From the NCBI RefSeq assembly GCF_022808675.1, contig NZ_JAKZKV010000010.1, positions 90,905 through 154,904 on the forward strand: 64,000 nucleotides of DNA. Direction: 5' to 3'. The notes beneath the pieces are model-generated. The model did not search any database. It saw only the letters and a list, made by a program, of their open reading frames with translations, and was not told the origin of the DNA. Numbering within the stretch: the stretch's first letter is position 1; the number at the start of each line of letters is the position of its first letter. The stretch comes from Parabacteroides sp. FAFU027 (lineage in GTDB: Bacteria > Bacteroidota > Bacteroidia > Bacteroidales > UBA7332). This document shows, piece by piece, positions 1 to 8,053 of this stretch. The translations under genes were made by a program, and so were the position numbers.

Positions 1-183
1 TTCTTTCCCATTTAAAGAGTGCTTATGTCTAAAGAAAGCATATGTTTTAAAGTCTTCAAGTGGAATGCTAATTGTTTTCCCAGCTATTTTTTCAATGACA
101 TCAAAGTCTTTTGGGAAATTGTTTTGTATTAGACCTTTTTGTTCTTGGTCATAATAATCGATTCTTATTTTAACTGATGCCAT
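1..183 (-). CDS. Hypothetical protein, 3' end cut by window edge
   Basis: An ATG on the minus strand at 181-183 opens a frame that stays free of stops for 61 codons to the window edge, beginning MASVKIRIDYYDQEQ. I do not recognise the family. The visible part is mixed charged and hydrophobic, without signal peptide or membrane segment. It lies just downstream of cobT on the same strand, where cobS or cobC often follow in Bacteroidales, and it is clearly neither. Its DNA is much more AT-rich than cobT, like the odd gene at 3439-4179, so it may be acquired. Function unknown. Confidence 0.55.
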   Translation of the reverse strand, partial: MASVKIRIDYYDQEQKGLIQNNFPKDFDVIEKIAGKTISIPLEDFKTYAFFRHKHSLNGKE

Positions 184-241
184 TTTTGTGTAATGATAAG
201 TTATTGATTTAAATGCATATATATTGAAGGAAGGCCTCCCC

Positions 242-1285
242 TTAAAAATACTTAGTCACACTAGCCTTTTGCCACGAGCTCATCTCGTTAATCATGCGCA
301 CAGCCGATTCTATCAACGGATAGGCGCAGAGCGCACCCGAACCTTCACCCAGTCGGAGGCCGAAGTTAATCAACGGTTTGGCACCGAGGAAGTCCAGAAG
401 CATTTTGTGGCCCGCTTCGTCGCCCTGGTGGGTGAAGATAGCGTATTCCAGCACCTCCGGACAGATGCGCGATGCCGCCAGGATGCAGTTGGTCATGATA
501 AATCCGTCGATGAGGATCACCATTTTTAGTTCAGCCGCTTTGAGCATGCCGCCCACCGCCATCACCATCTCGTAACCGCCGAAATAGCGGATGTAGTCGA
601 GGTCTGAACCATCACCTTTGTAGTTATCGAGCGCTGCTTTGAGGATGCGGTATTTGCGTTTCACCCCTTCGCTGTCGAAGCCGCTTCCCGCGCCCACGCA
701 TTTCTCCAGTTCGATACCTGTCAGGCAAGCCATCCACATGGAAGATGATGATGTGTTGCCGATACCCATCTCCCCGAAGCTGACGAGGTTCGTCCCTTCG
801 CGGTGACACATCTCTATGACGCTGGCACCCCGTTCCAGGCAGAGATTAAACTCCTCTTCGGTCATGGCCGCTTCGTGCAAATAGTTGCGCGTACCTTTTC
901 GTACCTTGAGGTCAATCAGTTCAGACATGGGTTCAAAATCGTAATTAATCCCCGAGTCCACCACTTTCATTCCGATGCCGTGCTGACGGGCAAAGAAGTT
1001 GATTCCCGCGCCCCCTTCGATGAAGTTGAAGACCATTTGCGGTGTGATTTCGGGCGGGGAGAAGCTGATTCCTTCGGCGGCGATGCCGTGGTCACCCCCG
1101 TAGATGATATTTTGCGGGTTGGTAATGGTGGGAGTGAGGGTTTGCTGGATGGTTCCGATCTGTACGGCCATCTCTTCCAGACGACCCAGCGAACCTTTCG
1201 GTTTGGTTAGGTTGTCAATTTTGTCCTGCAACTGAGTCGCAATCTCTTTGCAGGGTTTTTCGATTTTGAATGAATGCTTGTTCAT
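242..1285 (-). CDS. cobT: Nicotinate-nucleotide--dimethylbenzimidazole phosphoribosyltransferase
   Basis: CobT transfers the phosphoribosyl group of nicotinate mononucleotide to the lower-ligand base (usually dimethylbenzimidazole), giving alpha-ribazole phosphate for the cobalamin nucleotide loop. The protein is 347 residues, the normal family size. Visible family motifs are [11 protein letters not shown] near the N-terminus, [28 protein letters not shown] and the C-terminal LRLGEGSGA containing the catalytic glutamate. The start was set at the ATG of [10 protein letters not shown] (1285). The frame stays open upstream through a 21-bp tandem repeat that would add a meaningless MTTARAR repeat, so the longer start is rejected. 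It is the last recognised gene of the corrinoid cluster, downstream of cobU. Confidence 0.95.
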   Translation of the reverse strand: MNKHSFKIEKPCKEIATQLQDKIDNLTKPKGSLGRLEEMAVQIGTIQQTLTPTITNPQNIIYGGDHGIAAEGISFSPPEITPQMVFNFIEGGAGINFFARQHGIGMKVVDSGINYDFEPMSELIDLKVRKGTRNYLHEAAMTEEEFNLCLERGASVIEMCHREGTNLVSFGEMGIGNTSSSSMWMACLTGIELEKCVGAGSGFDSEGVKRKYRILKAALDNYKGDGSDLDYIRYFGGYEMVMAVGGMLKAAELKMVILIDGFIMTNCILAASRICPEVLEYAIFTHQGDEAGHKMLLDFLGAKPLINFGLRLGEGSGALCAYPLIESAVRMINEMSSWQKASVTKYF

Positions 1286-1359
1286 ACGCGTTATGTTTTT
1301 ATTGCTTTCTGGCAATGCGTTGTTTCGGTGTTGTTTTATTCTGAAGATATTTCCTTCAG

Positions 1360-1632
1360 TCGTCATCCTTGCTCTTGCAGTCGTCATTCTTGCTCTTGCA
1401 GTCGTCGTCCTTGCTCTTGCAGTCGTCGTCCTTGCTCTTGCAGTCGTCATCCTTGCTCTTGCAGTCGTCATCCTTGCTCTTGCAGTTGTCATCCTTGCTC
1501 TTGCAGTCGTCATCCTTGCTCTTGCAGTCGTCGTCCTTGCTCTTGCAGTCGTCATCCTTGCTCTTGCAGTCGTCATTCTTGCTCTTGCAGTCGTCGTCCT
1601 TACTCATGCAGTCGTCGTCCGAGGTGTTGCAG
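1360..1632. repeat. 21-bp tandem minisatellite, 13 units
   Basis: Thirteen head-to-tail 21-bp units (consensus tcgtcatccttgctcttgca plus g) fill the cobU-cobT spacer. Units differ mainly by ATC/GTC/ATT at one codon-sized position; the last two units at 1591-1632 are more diverged. Because 21 is a multiple of three and the unit lacks stops in five of six frames, it creates long false reading frames on both strands, including an in-frame extension of cobT. Confidence 0.97.
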
Positions 1633-1659
1633 TCTTTAATCAGGTGTGGTGAAAGCTCT

Positions 1660-2169
1660 CTATTTTACCATTAATGGAATCCCAGATACCAGCATCACCA
1701 CTTCATCACAATGTTTGGCTATAAACTGGTTGGTCCAACCGATTAAATCTGTAAAGCGACGTTGCAAATCATTAGGAGAAGTGCCTCCCAGCCCGATTTC
1801 GTTGGTTACAAAGATAAAGACAGCTTCCTGATTGATAAAGGCTTCGAAGTTTTTTTTGACGGAAGATAAAGATTGTTCCACGTCGCCATTTGTCTCTGTG
1901 AAGAAGTTGGTACACCAGAGCGTTACGCAGTCTATCACGACCACGCGGCCGGTTACATTGATGTTTTGCAGCTCTTTCTCTTCTTCGATGTTGGTCCATT
2001 CGGGGCCGCGGTCGCGCTTATGACGCTCGATGCGTTCGCGGTGTTCGTCGTCCCAGATGGCCGAGGTCGCGAGATAGACGGGATTTTCCGATAAAGACAG
2101 GGCCAGGTTTTGCGCGTAACTGCTTTTACCGGAACGCTGTCCGCCTGTGACGAGGATGATTTTTTTCAT
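1660..2169 (-). CDS. cobU: Adenosylcobinamide kinase / adenosylcobinamide-phosphate guanylyltransferase
   Basis: CobU phosphorylates adenosylcobinamide and then attaches GMP, giving adenosylcobinamide-GDP for nucleotide-loop assembly. The 169-residue length is typical. The P-loop GGQRSGKS is at residues 9-16. A histidine lies in the ERIERHKRDRGPEW segment, where the family carries the residue that is guanylylated. VVVIDCVTLW and the C-terminal VMLVSGIPLMVK are also characteristic. It lies upstream of cobT on the same strand, separated by the 21-bp minisatellite, and downstream of the BtuF-like lipoprotein gene. A perfect palindrome occupies the 60-bp gap on its upstream side. Confidence 0.95.
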   Translation of the reverse strand: MKKIILVTGGQRSGKSSYAQNLALSLSENPVYLATSAIWDDEHRERIERHKRDRGPEWTNIEEEKELQNINVTGRVVVIDCVTLWCTNFFTETNGDVEQSLSSVKKNFEAFINQEAVFIFVTNEIGLGGTSPNDLQRRFTDLIGWTNQFIAKHCDEVVMLVSGIPLMVK

Positions 2170-2185
2170 TGGTTGTTATTCGGTT

Positions 2186-2218
2186 AAACCTCCAAGGTTT
2201 TTAAAACCTTGGAGGTTT
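2186..2218. repeat. Intergenic palindrome (AAACCTCCAAGG type)
   Basis: A perfect inverted repeat with arms aaacctccaaggttt and aaaccttggaggttt separated by three bases lies between the BtuF-like gene and cobU. It lacks a typical one-sided T tract, so it could be a terminator or attenuator hairpin or a dispersed REP-like element; similar but non-identical palindromes occur at 25201 and 58199. Confidence 0.8.
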
Positions 2219-2229
2219 TGGGATAATCG

Positions 2230-3369
2230 TTATTTTATTTTGAAATAATATTTCGGTTGGTAATCCGGCAACAGTTCCGGGTGGAATATCTTCACCAGAT
2301 CTGCCAGTATCACGTCCGGTTCCATCGGTCCCTCTTCGTAGAAAGGTGTTTTGGCACTGTTGCAGGCAAAGACATTTTTATTTCTGAATGCATCAAACTG
2401 TTTGTACAGTTCGTAATCCTTTTGCAGGAGCGGGTAGGTGAGTTCACCCTTCGCATCGTTGTATTTGATGAGCCAGTATTGCGCTTTTTCCGCTTTGGCA
2501 TAGACTGTTTCGAAGGAGAGGGGTGTCGAACCCGCGTTACGAGAATCCGCCCAGAGGTAATCAGCCCCTGCATCCGCAAGGAAGCGTCCCATGTAGCTGT
2601 TTCCTCCCGGTACATACCACACCTGACCGTATTTCTTTTCGGTGAATACCGTCGGTTTGTCTTTTTCCTGTCGGGCCAACGCCGCAAGTTTGTTGTATTT
2701 GGCCTCTATTTTGGAGAAAATCTCTTCCGCACGCTTCTCTTCACCGGTGAAAAGGGCTTCAAACTTAATCCATTCCGCGCGACCGAGCGGCGATTCCTCC
2801 ATATATGACGCATCAATCACCACCGGCACGCCCGTCTTCTCAAACCGTCCGTAGCTGCTGTTTTCAAACGGTGAAACAATCAGCGCTTCGGGCGATGCCG
2901 CGATCAATTGTTCCAGGTCAATGGCCGTAGCCAGTCCGAGGTTAATGATACTTCCTTTAGCAAGACCGTCTTTGATCTCTTGCAGGTCGATAAATTCCGG
3001 TTCGCACACTGCCACGATGTTATCCACCTTGCCCAGTTGCTTAAGAATGCCCGCATGCACGGCGGTACATACAGCTATGGTCTGGATCGGGGTCTTTACC
3101 ACCACGCCTTCGGGCAGATGGGCGGGTTTCTCTGCATCCCTGTCCACCAGAATGTAGGTTTGGAGGATTTTCGTGGTATCCCACGGGTTGCGCACCTTCA
3201 CCTCGGTATAGTTATCGAAATATTGCACCGTGAAACCGCGGGCATAGCGCAGGTGAGTGCGCGTTTTTTCGCTTTTATCAGCCGTTTTATTTGTTTTCGC
3301 CGGGTTGCAGGAGGTAAATGTTGCAATCAATAGGGCGAGAAGGAGGGGGAATATGTGTTTTGTTTTCAT
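2230..3369 (-). CDS. Corrinoid ABC transporter substrate-binding lipoprotein, BtuF-like
   Basis: This is a 379-residue periplasmic binding protein of the helical-backbone (TroA/BtuF) type. It starts with a lipoprotein signal peptide (MKTKHIFPLLLALLIATFTSC) whose lipobox cysteine is residue 21. The PIQTIAVCTAVHAGILKQLG segment followed by GKVDNIVAV and LGLATAIDLEQLIAASPEALIVS is the usual N-lobe pattern of the Fe/B12 binding family. Position inside the cob cluster indicates corrinoid as ligand rather than siderophore, delivering it to a BtuCD permease. The permease and ATPase genes are not in this window. Same strand as cobU, with 60 bp between them. Confidence 0.85.
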   Translation of the reverse strand: MKTKHIFPLLLALLIATFTSCNPAKTNKTADKSEKTRTHLRYARGFTVQYFDNYTEVKVRNPWDTTKILQTYILVDRDAEKPAHLPEGVVVKTPIQTIAVCTAVHAGILKQLGKVDNIVAVCEPEFIDLQEIKDGLAKGSIINLGLATAIDLEQLIAASPEALIVSPFENSSYGRFEKTGVPVVIDASYMEESPLGRAEWIKFEALFTGEEKRAEEIFSKIEAKYNKLAALARQEKDKPTVFTEKKYGQVWYVPGGNSYMGRFLADAGADYLWADSRNAGSTPLSFETVYAKAEKAQYWLIKYNDAKGELTYPLLQKDYELYKQFDAFRNKNVFACNSAKTPFYEEGPMEPDVILADLVKIFHPELLPDYQPKYYFKIK

Positions 3370-3438
3370 ATTTAGGAAAATGAAAATTGTTTTACCATCT
3401 GTAGGGAAGCAATGCTTTAAGTCAATTGAGGCGAGTGT

Positions 3439-4179
3439 TTATCTATTTGCTTCTTTAATCTCAAAATAGCACTTCTCACAAACGATTTTTATCCCTGCAA
3501 ATTTCATGGCTTTAGCATTCCAGCCATCGTTCTTTAGTCTAACTTTCTCACAAGCATCACACCAAGCTTGAAAATCATCATCTTCGTATTCAAATTCCAT
3601 GTTTTCGAGAGTTTCAAATGATTCATGGAATCCAGTTTTCTTTCTTTTATTCAAATGCTTGCAAACGAATGCTCTCCTTTTTCGTTCATGATTTTCACAA
3701 TCAACATACTTGTCTTTTTCTTCCTTAGCTTGAAGATTGTCAACAAGTTCAGAAATAACCATAAAAATCTGTAGGTTATTACTGACAGGTCTATATGCTC
3801 CTATACCATTAAGCAATTTGCATGCAATTGCCGTAAACTCCCAGCCTTCATTCTCTTCGCTGTCAATGAGCCCAGTTGTAAGTTTTTCAAAACCATGTTG
3901 TTTGCCAAATTCGAGTACAAGTTCCATTTTCTTCTTTACTTTAGGTAATGTGTTATCATTATCCCATGACCATTTCCATGTATTTGATTTTGTAGAGAAT
4001 GTTCCGACAGCGATATATCTGAAGTTTATTTCGGTTGTTTCAGTTGAAAATGTCAAGAGGCCACTCGCTTGGTCATAAAACCAATTTGAGTATGAATTCA
4101 AATCAAATCTTTTTTTGAACTCATCTTGCTTCTTTGTCAATTCATCAAAGCAATCGGATAGAAACTCTGTATATTTCAT
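3439..4179 (-). CDS. DUF6882-like protein with C-terminal cysteine motifs
   Basis: This 246-residue, apparently cytoplasmic protein interrupts the corrinoid genes. Residues about 30-130 (ASGLLTFSTE, TWKWSWDN, LINGIGAYRP-like segment) resemble the DUF6882 family, whose function is unknown. The C-terminal third carries paired cysteines and histidines (CENHERKRRAFVCKHL, then CDACE and CEKCYFE), which look like one or two zinc-binding sites. Its DNA is distinctly more AT-rich than the flanking cob genes. It has no evident link to cobalamin and is best read as an insertion into the cluster. The family call is from memory of motifs and only moderately sure. Confidence 0.75.
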   Translation of the reverse strand: MKYTEFLSDCFDELTKKQDEFKKRFDLNSYSNWFYDQASGLLTFSTETTEINFRYIAVGTFSTKSNTWKWSWDNDNTLPKVKKKMELVLEFGKQHGFEKLTTGLIDSEENEGWEFTAIACKLLNGIGAYRPVSNNLQIFMVISELVDNLQAKEEKDKYVDCENHERKRRAFVCKHLNKRKKTGFHESFETLENMEFEYEDDDFQAWCDACEKVRLKNDGWNAKAMKFAGIKIVCEKCYFEIKEANR

Positions 4180-4266
4180 GACTTTTCTTTTTTACACTTA
4201 CACTTTATTCGTATATGTCACTTTTAATTGATTCTGGAAGAAGTGATGCATCACGTTTCTACATCG

Positions 4267-5205
4267 TTATCCGTGTGCCAACAACATCACCGCCATCACC
4301 ATCCCCACGAATGCAACCTGCGTCCACACATTTACCTTAATCGCTTTGGCAAAATCATCGTAGGTCAGTTCCCGTGCCGTGGTGCCGATGTAGGGTTTCT
4401 CCACGATTTTGCCGAAATAGACATTCGGCCCGCCGAAACGACAATCGAGAATGGCTGCCAGCGCCGCTTCCGGGTAGCCTGAATTGGGACTGCTGTGGCA
4501 TCGCCCGTATTTCTGCACAAAGGTAAATCCTTTCCATTTTCCCGAAACCATCAACATGATCCAGCCGGTCAATCTTGCGGGAATCCAATTGGCGGCATCG
4601 TCCAGTTTAGCGGCGAATCTCCCGAAAAGCTGGTATCGCTCGTTCTTGTAACCAATCATCGAATCGAGCGTGTTCACCATCTTGTAGGCGAGCATGCCCG
4701 GTGCTCCCAGTAGCGCAAACCAAAACAGCGGTGCAATCACGCCATCGCTGAGGTTTTCGGCCAATGTTTCGAGGGCGGCGGTCCGGATTTGGTGGGCGTT
4801 GAGGTTTGAGGTGTTGCGCCCCACTATCCGTGCCACCTGTGTGCGTCCCTGCTCCAGACTTTGTGCCAATGCGCGGTTGACGTTGCGTACCTCTTTGATT
4901 AAGGTGTGTGCTGCGAGGCAGAAGAAGACGATGATGGCGTTTGCAATCAGATAAACAGTATGGTTGAGGTTCCCTATTCCCTGTAACAATGCATAACTTC
5001 CGGCAAATACGCTTCCCACGCAAAGCAGTGTCAGGATTGCGCCTTTGAGAAATCGTTTTTTGCCGTTGTTGAGAAACTTTTCTCCCCACGAGATCACTTT
5101 CCCGAAAGCAATGACCGGATGTGGCCAGTGCTCGGGGTCGCCTATCAGGGCATCGAGTACAATTCCCGCCAGCAAGGGCAGAATCAGTTCGGTTGAGAGT
5201 ACCAC
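4267..5205 (-). CDS. cbiB: Adenosylcobinamide-phosphate synthase
   Basis: CbiB is a membrane enzyme that joins adenosylcobyric acid to (R)-1-amino-2-propanol phosphate, giving adenosylcobinamide phosphate. The 312-residue protein shows the family signature DALIGDPEHWPHPVIAFG at residues 18-35, several hydrophobic segments, and the conserved LAENLSDGVIAPLFW and NTLDSMIGYKNERY stretches. The best start is a GTG at 5203-5205. Its beginning overlaps the end of the upstream decarboxylase gene by 22 bases, so the two are translationally linked and act in consecutive steps. Confidence 0.95.
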   Translation of the reverse strand: MVLSTELILPLLAGIVLDALIGDPEHWPHPVIAFGKVISWGEKFLNNGKKRFLKGAILTLLCVGSVFAGSYALLQGIGNLNHTVYLIANAIIVFFCLAAHTLIKEVRNVNRALAQSLEQGRTQVARIVGRNTSNLNAHQIRTAALETLAENLSDGVIAPLFWFALLGAPGMLAYKMVNTLDSMIGYKNERYQLFGRFAAKLDDAANWIPARLTGWIMLMVSGKWKGFTFVQKYGRCHSSPNSGYPEAALAAILDCRFGGPNVYFGKIVEKPYIGTTARELTYDDFAKAIKVNVWTQVAFVGMVMAVMLLAHG

Positions 5206-6209
5206 GCTTTGATGTATTGGATCAATGTTTCGTTTTCTTCGGGCGTCTGGGTGCAGAGACGGATGTATTCACCCTCCAGACCGCGGAAGTTGGTGGCGTC
5301 ACGCACCAGTATGCCTTTACCCAGGAGGTATTTCTTCAGGTCGGCGGCTTTCCCATGCCGTAGTCCGACTAAAAAGAACGGAGTAATAGAAGCATGCACT
5401 TCAAGTTGCCCGATTTCACAAAGCTGGTTCTGTAGGTTTCTTGAATCAACGAGCCATTGGGCTGTTGGCATATTTTTTTCGTCATGTTCTAATATGAACT
5501 TTCCAGCTTCGATAGCCAGGGTATTGACGCTCCAGGGCATTCTCAGAGAAGTGAATTTATCAATGAGCCGTTTAGAACCGATCATATAACCTAATCGTAG
5601 CCCCGGTATTTTATAGCTTTTAGTCAATGAGTGGACAAGGATCAGATTATCGTGTTGATGGACCGCTGTAGGAGCAAGAGTACGTTGCAATGTGAAATTG
5701 GCATAAGCCTGATCAATGACAAAGGTGGTTTTGGGATATTTATTTACCCAGTCTAAGATGTTATTTTTCGAATAGAAGTACCCGTCAGGATTATTAGGCA
5801 AACATAGCCACATCAAGTCGGGTTGGAATCGCCTCAATGCGTCCTGAATGTCTTGCCTGGAGGTGAAATAAAGCCTGTGCGAGTGGATGCGGCAAGCATC
5901 TTCATACTCCGAAAATGAAGGTGTGGCTATCAGTGAATTATGCGAACGGAAAGCCTGTGCTATCAGATAAAAAGCTTCGGTCGATCCGTTGGTCACCAAT
6001 AACCGGTTTGCCGCAACGTTGAGTTTTTTGCTTAACGCTTTCACCAGCGAGTCTGCATTAGGCTCAGGATAGCTGACGGTGGTAGGTAATGCCTTTGACA
6101 GATGCTCGTACAGCTCTGTCATATCTGCTCCAAACCATACGTTGGAACTGAAATTGGAGATTATCTCCTCATTTGATGTGTAATTGTCGTCTCCGTGTCC
6201 GTAGATCAT
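5184..6209 (-). CDS. cobD: Threonine-phosphate decarboxylase (aminotransferase fold, CobD type)
   Basis: This PLP enzyme of the class I/II aminotransferase fold should decarboxylate L-threonine-O-3-phosphate to the aminopropanol phosphate used by CbiB. The PLP lysine is in SLTKSYKIPGLRLGY (about residue 197). The N-terminal MIYGHGDD with a following NFSSNVWFG is the usual CobD start pattern, as is VTNGSTEAFYLIAQAF. Histidinol-phosphate aminotransferase is the close alternative, but overlap with cbiB and the cob context favour CobD. The start was set at the ATG at 6209; the frame stays open for 13 further codons to a TTG at 6248, which is less likely. Confidence 0.9.
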   Translation of the reverse strand: MIYGHGDDNYTSNEEIISNFSSNVWFGADMTELYEHLSKALPTTVSYPEPNADSLVKALSKKLNVAANRLLVTNGSTEAFYLIAQAFRSHNSLIATPSFSEYEDACRIHSHRLYFTSRQDIQDALRRFQPDLMWLCLPNNPDGYFYSKNNILDWVNKYPKTTFVIDQAYANFTLQRTLAPTAVHQHDNLILVHSLTKSYKIPGLRLGYMIGSKRLIDKFTSLRMPWSVNTLAIEAGKFILEHDEKNMPTAQWLVDSRNLQNQLCEIGQLEVHASITPFFLVGLRHGKAADLKKYLLGKGILVRDATNFRGLEGEYIRLCTQTPEENETLIQYIKAWYSQPN

Positions 6210-6318
6210 AGTGTCGATTGTGTTGTTGATTGACTCCTTATATATCAAGGTTCAAAATTAAGTGTTCAAGGCAAATATCTGTGTTTTATATCGCTAAAGA
6301 GTGAGCGAAAATTCGCAT

Positions 6319-6414
6319 TGTCATCCCGTGCTTGACACGGGATCTCAAATTGCAGATAAGTATAACCTGAAATGTTGTCAGATTGAGAGATCCCGCATCA
6401 AGTGCGGGATGACA
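6319..6414. repeat. Long inverted repeat (TGTCATCCCG type)
   Basis: Arms of about 27 bases beginning tgtcatcccgtgcttgac and ending agtgcgggatgaca are complementary with a few mismatches and enclose about 38 bases. It fills the 264-bp cobQ-cobD gap. Sequences of this form are common dispersed intergenic repeats; an effect on mRNA folding or decay between the two genes is possible but not shown. Confidence 0.85.
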
Positions 6415-6473
6415 TCACTAACATTTGATCCAACCTGACAGCGTGCTTGTACCTGTCAGCGTTAAAAATAGAA

Positions 6474-7952
6474 CTATTTCATCATCTCATACACCAGCTC
6501 CATATTCACATGCTTGCGCACATGGTCGGCCAGCTTGTCGTATTGCTTTTCCTTGAAAGCTTTATAGTCAAATTCCGTCTCCTGCTCTTTTTCCGAGAGC
6601 CACGGCGCTATCAATGCATCGGTAAACTCGCGGTTATCGAGAATACCGTGCAGATAAGTCCCTTGGCAATTGCCTTTTCGGCAACCTTCCGGTTCTCCGT
6701 TTTCGAAACGGTTAATGGTTTCGGCATCCGGTTCGGTAAGCGTTGAGCGACCGTTATGGATTTCATAACCCTCGCACAACTCTTTGCTTTCTCCGAAATA
6801 GAATTTGGATTGACGGGTAATCTTATCGCCGTCCATCGTGGTTGCAATAGGCAGTAGCCCCAATCCCGGGATGCGTCGCATGTTGCTTTCTACGCCGAGC
6901 GGGTCTTCGATGGATTCGCCCATCATCTGGTAACCTCCACAAATTCCGAGAATGGTTTTGCCATTCTTCGCTTCGGTCACGATGGCTTTGGCCAGACCTT
7001 CATTACGCAGTACTGCGAGGTCGTGGATGGTGCTTTTCGAGCCCGGCAGAATGATGATATCTGCTTTCGAAAGCTCTTTGGGATTGTTTGTATAAAAGAG
7101 ATGCACACGCGGGTCGCGTTCCAGTGCGTTGAAGTCGGTAAAGTTGGAGAGGTGTTGCAACAAAACCACGGCGACGTTCACCTTTCCGTGCATCGCTTCC
7201 CGCTGTTTGGTTTGCAGCATCACCGAATCTTCCTCTTCGATGTAGATGTCTTTGTAGTAAGGGACAACTCCCACCACAGGTATGCCGCAAAGTTCCTCAA
7301 TCATCGTGATTCCCGATTCAAAGAGGCGGATATCCCCGCGGAATTTATTGATCAGAATGCCTTTGACATGCATGCGTTCTTCCTCTGTTAATAGCATGAT
7401 GGTGCCATACACCGATGCAAACACCCCGCCGCGGTCAATATCTGCGACCAGAATCACAGATGCTCCGGCATGCATCGCCATTGGCATGTTTACCAGGTCG
7501 AGGTTGCGCAGGTTAATCTCCGAGATACTGCCCGCACCTTCCATCACGATGGGATGAAACCTCGTTGTCAGACGGTCGAAGGCTGCGTTGACCTCTACCC
7601 GTAGTCTGGCTTTGTTGTCGGCTTTGAAATAGTCCACCGCCTGTTGGTTGCCGATGGCTTTGCCGTGCAGCACTACCTGCGCCACACTGTCGGCTACGGG
7701 CTTTAATAGTAACGGATTCATGTCGGTGTGACAAGGCACGCCAGCCGCTTCAGCCTGTACTGCCTGGGCACGACCGATTTCGAGACCTTCGGGCGTGGCA
7801 AAGGAGTTCAACGCCATGTTTTGTGCTTTGAAGGGGGCGGGCGTGTATCCGTCTTGTTTGAAGATGCGGCAGAATGCTGCGGCTATCACGCTTTTACCAA
7901 CGTCGCTGCCGGTTCCGGCTAACATGAGGGGGCGGAGTTTCATCTGTGTCAT
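6474..7952 (-). CDS. cobQ: Cobyric acid synthase
   Basis: CobQ/CbiP amidates four peripheral carboxylates of adenosylcobyrinate diamide using glutamine and ATP. The N-terminal half is a dethiobiotin-synthetase-like ATPase (LMLAGTGSDVGKS at the start). The C-terminal half is a glutamine amidotransferase with the nucleophile in LGICGGYQMMG and the catalytic histidine in GTYLHGILDN. Length of about 492 residues is normal. The start was set at the ATG at 7952; the ATG at 7943 (MKLRPLML) is an equally good alternative, and the upstream TTG at 7964 is unlikely. It lies between btuG and the CobD-type gene on the same strand. Confidence 0.95.
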   Translation of the reverse strand: MTQMKLRPLMLAGTGSDVGKSVIAAAFCRIFKQDGYTPAPFKAQNMALNSFATPEGLEIGRAQAVQAEAAGVPCHTDMNPLLLKPVADSVAQVVLHGKAIGNQQAVDYFKADNKARLRVEVNAAFDRLTTRFHPIVMEGAGSISEINLRNLDLVNMPMAMHAGASVILVADIDRGGVFASVYGTIMLLTEEERMHVKGILINKFRGDIRLFESGITMIEELCGIPVVGVVPYYKDIYIEEEDSVMLQTKQREAMHGKVNVAVVLLQHLSNFTDFNALERDPRVHLFYTNNPKELSKADIIILPGSKSTIHDLAVLRNEGLAKAIVTEAKNGKTILGICGGYQMMGESIEDPLGVESNMRRIPGLGLLPIATTMDGDKITRQSKFYFGESKELCEGYEIHNGRSTLTEPDAETINRFENGEPEGCRKGNCQGTYLHGILDNREFTDALIAPWLSEKEQETEFDYKAFKEKQYDKLADHVRKHVNMELVYEMMK

Positions 7953-8053
7953 GACTTTAAACAACTTAACCGGCTGCCCGAATCCGGTGCTATTTCAGCA
8001 TCGGTTCGGGTTTGCCGGTTGGTTTATGGCAGAAAAAGGACTTATCTTATTTA

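Noticed and set aside
1286..1576. Longer CobT with a repetitive N-terminus
   Set aside because: CobT families begin at the [10 protein letters not shown] position; the extension is minisatellite translation.
1356..1607. Minus-strand ORF of DDDCKSK repeats as a metal-binding small protein
   Set aside because: It lies entirely in the 21-bp minisatellite, has no ribosome binding or promoter signal, and its openness follows from the repeat unit.
1248..1674. Plus-strand hydrophobic ORFs through the minisatellite
   Set aside because: Antisense to cobT and the repeat; composition is only the translated repeat.
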